From NCBI GenBank assembly GCA_003254885.1, contig QANT01008045.1, positions 1 to 35,441 on the forward strand: a stretch of 35,441 nucleotides of DNA, written 5' to 3'. The position numbers and the translations under genes are program-made. Below the pieces are notes generated by a model that saw only the letters and a program-made list of their open reading frames with translations, had not been told where the DNA came from and did no database searches. Source of the DNA: Purshia tridentata. Its lineage: Eukaryota > Streptophyta > Magnoliopsida > Rosales > Rosaceae. Numbering within the stretch: the first letter of the stretch is position 1; the number at the start of each line of letters is the position of its first letter. Below, in pieces: positions 30,461 to 35,441 of this stretch.

Positions 30461-31409
30461 CGTGTTGACACATCATTCAGAATCTAAACTTAGGATACAA
30501 ATTTGGGAACCCTAGCACTGCTTATTTTTTTATTTGGAAATATTTTAGATTTAGAGATTTGGTCACTTCTGTAAATTAGATGAACATGTACTTATGTTTT
30601 CTTGAAGGGTCCCTTTCTTGAAGTACGAGTGTAACCCAAAAACATTTTCGTCAATCTTTAGGGTTGTCTCACGTTTGTGGTTAGTTTTTCTTCCTTGGAC
30701 CTGGATCCTCTGTCATGCTTTTTTGTACCAAACTCTAAATTATGGTGGTTCAAAAATATTCGACGGTTTAAATGACACCACATCAACTAAAGAACAAAAG
30801 ACAATATCAAATAAAATAAAAAAGATGTCACCATTTGTCTCTATTAATTTCCTCTCTCGTTCTCATATAGGAAAACTCTCCCTCCTCCAAATTTATCACT
30901 GAGCCATTGCCATTGGAGCTCTTCCAAATTCATCGGAGACTGAGATTAGTATGTTGTTGTTGTTGACCACTGGCCATGGTGTTGATTGCAAGAACTGGGT
31001 CGGTAAGATTGGGAATTAGAAAATGAGATTTAAGGAAATTATGGATTTTGGAATCAAACTAATTGAGGGCACGTTTCCTAAACTAGAATTAGAATGAGCA
31101 TAAATCGGAGTAAGCAGGAATATGAGTGAGCAGAAATCAGAGTAAGTATGAATCGGAATAAGCATTCTCATACTGTGTTTAGTAATCATCATAAATTAAT
31201 TTTTATACTTACTATTATAATTTATAATATTTTAGAAATATCAATGTGAAAAAATGTGATCTTTTAAAATAAAGGGTATTTTAATATTAGTATAATTTAT
31301 TTATCTAAAATAAAGGGCATTTTTGAATTTTCATTAAAAATATAGGGGCATTTTTTGTCATGAAAAAGTTCACTCTCATTCCCCCTCCTCAATCTCACCT
31401 ACCCCTAAG
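30461..31409. other. Unassigned DNA, possible MITE remnants
   Basis: The open frame at 30618-30902 (94 codons) has no domain I recognise. Around 31070-31175 a degenerate repeat of GAATAAGCA/GAGTAAGCA-like words follows GGGCACGTTTCC, which is like the start of some hAT MITEs. No intact gene. Confidence 0.3.
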
Positions 31410-32009
31410 TAGGGGTGGGCGCTGGGCGGGGTGGGTCGGGTGGGAGCTCAACCCGCCACCACCCATATAATCAATGGGCGGGGCGGTTGCAAGTTAATCG
31501 GGGAACGGGTTGGAGCGGGTCGGTAGCGGGTGAGCCGTTTAGGTATAGTGGAAAGTTAATCGGGGAGCGGGTTGGAGCGGGTCAGTAGCGGGTGAGCCGT
31601 TTAGGTATAATGGAAATTAAAGAGGATGAGGGTGAGTTTATATGCATGCCAACCTCCTAAAATTGAAACAAATTATTTATGTATATACTTAAGATGATGT
31701 TAATGACCTCCATTTCACCCATAAAAAAGGATTTATCTTCTCTCCAAAGTATGGAAACAATGTTTTTTAAAGAACATAAGTGAGGAAATAAAGTAATTAT
31801 ATAAATAGATAATAATTTTACTAACTCTTGACTTTTGTAAAAGACATCCATCTTATTCCCTATATCCATAATCGGTTAAACGGGTGGTGATGGGTGGTGA
31901 AGGAGGAAACCCAAATCCGAGCCATCGACTATTGGGTGTATCGTGTGAAGACTAAACAGGTGGCGGCTCGGGCGGTAAGTGGTGGTGGGCGAGTTGATGC
32001 CCACCCCTA
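31410..32009. mobile_element. hAT-like non-autonomous element, TIR TAGGGGTGGGC
   Basis: A 600-bp unit that begins TAGGGGTGGGCGCTGGGCG and ends CGAGTTGATGCCCACCCCTA, 11-bp perfect TIRs. The ends are GC-rich with GGGCGG words; the middle is AT-rich. No transposase. The expected 8-bp TSD is not seen (CCCCTAAG against ATACTTTT), so the flanks have changed or the borders are slightly off. Confidence 0.75.
31491..31614 (+). repeat. 62-bp tandem repeat in the hAT-like element
   Basis: Two units (31491-31552 and 31553-31614) that start AAGTTAATCGGGGA and end TTTAGGTATA(G/A)TGG, with three or four differences. Confidence 0.9.
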
Positions 32010-32133
32010 ATACTTTTTTTTATATTTAAAGATGAGATGAATGTAAAGAAGAAAAGAGAAGAAAAGAGAAAATTTATATAGAACGAAAAAAATAAAAACA
32101 AAAAAAAAAGTAATTAGCATTTTTATCGAAAAA

Positions 32134-33278
32134 GGCCCTTGAATTATGACTCGATCATCAATATACCTATCAAACACTCAATGTGGTCCTCAAGCTCTTA
32201 TATTGTGCATCAATAAGGCACATGACGTCATATCTGTTATGTAGTTTTATCAACTGCACACATGTGCTGTTACCTTTTTTTAAAAGTAAATTTGTTAAAT
32301 AAACACATTTGTTCTCTCGAACTATCTCTTATCTCTTTCCTCACACACACCTCATCACCTTATCCTTCATTTTCTTTCGTTGTTGTTTTTCTTTCTAAAT
32401 CTTAAGAACCTTTGTGTCCTTCACACACTCTTAGCTAAGCACTTTGTTTTTTTTTTTCTTTCTCTCTCTCCCTCTTTCTCGTTATATATATATATATGTG
32501 TATTTATCTCTTTCTTTCATTGTTGAAGAAGATTGACAAAGAGAGTGTGTGTTTGCTAGGAAAATGAGGAGTCATTTGGGGGCAACCATATAGGGGTAAC
32601 ATGACAAGAGTGCACAAGTCAATACAATCACTAGACTAAACACAACAAGAAATGCAGAGACCTTTTGTTCCTTATAATCTTCATAGTCTATTTGATTGTT
32701 CTAGTGCTAACTCCAGCATCAAATCAATCACAAAACCCCATAAAGGTAAGAATCTTAACCCCATATTTCTTTTGGCAAAATTTTGTTTTGTGTGTAATTC
32801 TTTAAGGTAAGACTCATTGTCTTTCAAATGAGTTTCACGTTTAGGTCTTACAAATAACAAGTATTTATTTTTCATATACACCATTGCTACTTCTTTATTG
32901 GCCGAAAAAAATTTCTTAATTGGGTTCATCAATGACGTTATGCTTAGTATGGTGCAAGGGAGAGAAAAGTGAGAGATGGAGAAGACAAAGAGAGGAGAAG
33001 GGAAACAGAGACATGTAGCGAAAGAAAAAATATGAGACAATAACGTGGAGATTGGGAGTTTAAGAGAAAAATAATATTTCTTTGACATAAATGCCCTTCA
33101 AAAGGAGTCACGTGCACTGAACATGACCAAATTAAATAAGATACCTAACATATACGATGTGGGGTAATGTGTTGATGCACAATATCAAAAGGTAGAGGGC
33201 CACATTGTGGGATTTAGAAGTTTGAGGGCCATATTGTATGATTTGAAAGTTTAAGGGCCACAATGATAATTAGAGGCC
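32134..33278. mobile_element. Long-TIR non-autonomous element (Pack-MULE-like)
   Basis: Left arm about 32134-32280 (GGCCCTTGAATTATGA, then AATGTGGTCCTCAAGC and ATATTGTGCATCAA). The inverted right arm is about 33110-33278 (TTGATGCACAATAT, GAGGGCCACATT, TTAGAGGCC). The interior has a CT-rich leader-like stretch (32440-32480), a TA run at 32484-32496 and, on the minus strand, a 135-codon frame (33088-32681) with no recognisable family. It may hold a captured gene piece. Borders are approximate and no 9-bp TSD was confirmed. Confidence 0.5.
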
Positions 33279-34620
33279 ATTTATGATTTAAAGCCACAAA
33301 TTTAAAGAGTGATTTTCTTTTTTAAGTTTATAATTGGTTAATTTTTTCTCTTTCATTTATGTCTCACCTTCCTCATCTCTTATCTACCTTCCTCACTTGT
33401 TTCATATATTTTTTCACAAAATGGTAGAATATTAGAAGAATAGAAACCAGATGCTAGAATGGTTGAACCGTCCTACTCCAACGACTTGAGCTCATGTCTC
33501 CTTTTGGTCGACCTGAGCTCGTGTTTGGGACTGGAATTAAATATGTTGGGTTGAAGTTGGTCCATCCATCAACCTCACACTGTCACACACTCACTTGAGT
33601 TGCACATCTAACTAGGCCGATCTATATAGGGGTATGTTGGACTAGGCCCGAATTTCCACTTTTTTGTTCTAGGCCGACCCAGCCTCATTTGATTCAATCT
33701 CACTATTTGCATGATTTATTTTTAATATTTATAAATTTATTACTTTTACATTTAAGTTGGAAGTTGGTTTTATCTATTTAACAAATACTTTGAGTTACTC
33801 TAAAATTTAGGTGCTTATATTGAGATTTGATTGTGCAAATCAATTCTAAACATGAAATTTTCAAATCTTCGCAAAAATCTATTAATCTCAATTAATTTTC
33901 TACTAAAATAATGAACATTAAACTCTTATCTTATGTGACAACAATAGCTTTGGACTATTACTATTTGAGCAAACAATATTTGCAAGCAAATACAAAGTGC
34001 GTTTGCAAGCAAACTTTTTTATTTAAAATTCTTTAAACAAAATCCGTAAACAAATGCAAAGTGCAGCTACAAGAAAATGCGAGGTGCATCTATAAGCAAA
34101 TGTAAGCTGAGACTAAAGGAAGAAGAGAAGGAAGAGCCGAGCTCGAGGATGTGGGTATAGCCACTATCTCTCACCAGATGAGAAAGCTATGATGAGAGAG
34201 ATCAGAGAGGGAGGAGAAATTGAAGAAAGAGATAAATTAAGAAAGGGATGAGAGAGAGAAATGAGTGAGAGATAGGTGTTGAAATGCAATTGGATATAAA
34301 CCCACAAATTCAACAAATTTGAGTTTATAATTAATTTTTTATTTGGTTGGGAATTTCTCCGAAATTATTGTTTTTTGGGGGGTTCGAAATGAAATGCCAC
34401 TTCTATGTAAATTTCGTCAAAATTTTAATGGTTTTGTAGAAATTTGGTATAAACCATAAAAATCAAAATTAAAATTACACAAAATTGCAACCTCAAACCT
34501 TGGGGGAATGAAAGTCCATGATGAGGGAAAAAAAACCCACAAAATGGTAAGGGAAGAAAAACCCACAAAAAAAAAGGGTGATTGGAGCTTAGAAGTGTCC
34601 GGAATTAGCCAAAACAACCG
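33279..34620. other. Intergenic DNA, no gene
   Basis: AT-rich. A degenerate GCAAATGCAAAGTGC word recurs at about 33985-34090. A GAGAGA-rich purine stretch spans 34190-34275. The minus-strand frame at 34417-34617 has no recognisable domain. Confidence 0.4.
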
Positions 34621-34870
34621 GCAGAGGGAGGCCGGCTAGGCTGGGTGAGGCTGGGTTGTGTTGGCACCGGCTTAGGGAGTCGATCGGTGGCCTTGGATTG
34701 CTGGAAGGTGGCCAGTGATGGAGAGTCTTGGCTGGGCAGGTTGGCGACAGGGAGAGAGAGTGAGGGAGGAGAACTGTTAAGAGCTTTAGAGGAAAAGAAA
34801 AAAGGGGGAAGAAAGAAAAGAAAAAAAAAGGAAAGGGGTCAATGTTGCACGCGTAGAGAAACAGGGAGCA
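34621..34870. other. GC-rich, gene-leader-like block, unassigned
   Basis: A GC-rich block, purine-rich on the + strand, so pyrimidine-rich on the minus strand like a plant 5' leader. It contains the first part of a 102-codon + strand frame (34645-34953) rich in Gly, Arg, Glu and Lys that I take to be a composition effect. It could be captured gene DNA in an element whose ends I did not find. Confidence 0.25.
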
Positions 34871-35441
34871 GTGGGACTGTGGGATTGATCATGCACCAAT
34901 CACCAAGTTCCAAAATGCTATGTGTCTGCATCAAATTAACATATACTTTTTGAATTTTGAACCAATTAACATTATATTAAAGCATATTGATGACTTAATT
35001 AATTTGGTGATATTACTTGGTAATATGATAAATATCACTTGGTAATATTATCAATAACTTGTTAATATTAATATAACACTTAGTGATATGAGTCATATGA
35101 GTATATGACTACTTAATTAATTTGGTGGAGTATTTTTTTAACAGTATTTATTTCCAGCACACATTGTATTCATCTTATATTACATAAAACCTACAATATA
35201 ATTTAGTTTCTTCAATATTTTAAATAAATATAATAAACAATATGTTAAATAAATATATAGTAAAGTTTCATTTAAAATTTCCATAGTTTGATAACAATTT
35301 CCATTGTTTTTATCTAAACTCTAACGAAATCGAAATTTGATCGAAATTTCTGTCGAAAGTGAAATTACACTCCTTGATTGGGTTTGTAATTAAAAATCTT
35401 CTTAAAAATTGGTTTATGATAAAGTCCCCAACAATAGAATC
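34871..35441. other. AT-rich DNA to the window end, nothing recognised
   Basis: A CTTAATTAATTTGGTG word occurs at about 34995 and again at about 35111, with repeated ACTTGGTAATAT words between. No coding region is supported. Confidence 0.4.

Noticed and set aside
34645..34953. 102-codon GC-rich + strand frame
   Set aside because: Gly/Arg/Lys/Glu-rich product of purine-rich DNA; no domain, promoter or splice support.

Overview
This is a nuclear segment of a flowering-plant genome, most likely a eudicot. It is AT-rich, has long introns with GT-AG (once GC-AG) borders, two ordinary plant housekeeping genes, and a dense load of plant transposable elements. Three N bases at 21706-21708 and one at 24290 sit in poly-T runs and are assembly gaps. 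I could not identify the species.

Two intact protein-coding genes, both on the + strand, were reconstructed exon by exon with all reading phases closing. (1) COX11, a mitochondrial copper chaperone for cytochrome c oxidase assembly: seven coding exons between 8772 and 12361, 271 residues, with the CFCF copper motif. (2) An RBP45/RBP47-type poly(U)/poly(A)-binding protein with three RRM domains: eight coding exons between 17289 and 23014, 442 residues, with one GC-AG intron. Nothing in the sequence ties the two genes into one pathway.

Layout. 1-8400: no gene; degenerate terminal-inverted-repeat (TIR) elements, a small solo LTR with a perfect 5-bp target-site duplication (TSD), pyrimidine-rich unassigned DNA, and a 403-bp fold-back MITE with a perfect 9-bp TSD just before the COX11 leader. 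8430-12400: COX11, whose leader carries a 13-codon upstream ORF and a start-stop AUG-UAA. 13005-16255: a dead hAT transposon, hit by a 525-bp solo LTR, a 5'-truncated LINE tail and a long-TIR MITE, each with its TSD. 16256-23100: the RBP45 gene with a solo LTR in intron 1. 23100-35441: no intact gene; MITEs, a dead copia reverse transcriptase, tandemly duplicated element ends, a Mutator-like non-autonomous element that holds an 85-bp piece of plastid 16S rRNA, a hAT-like MITE and another long-TIR element.

The best candidates for a second look are the AUG-UAA in the COX11 leader, the plastid 16S scrap flanked by a 42-bp direct repeat inside a Mutator-like element, the nested insertions in the hAT relic, and the recurrent tandem duplication of the right ends of long-TIR elements. 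I found no new protein-coding system.
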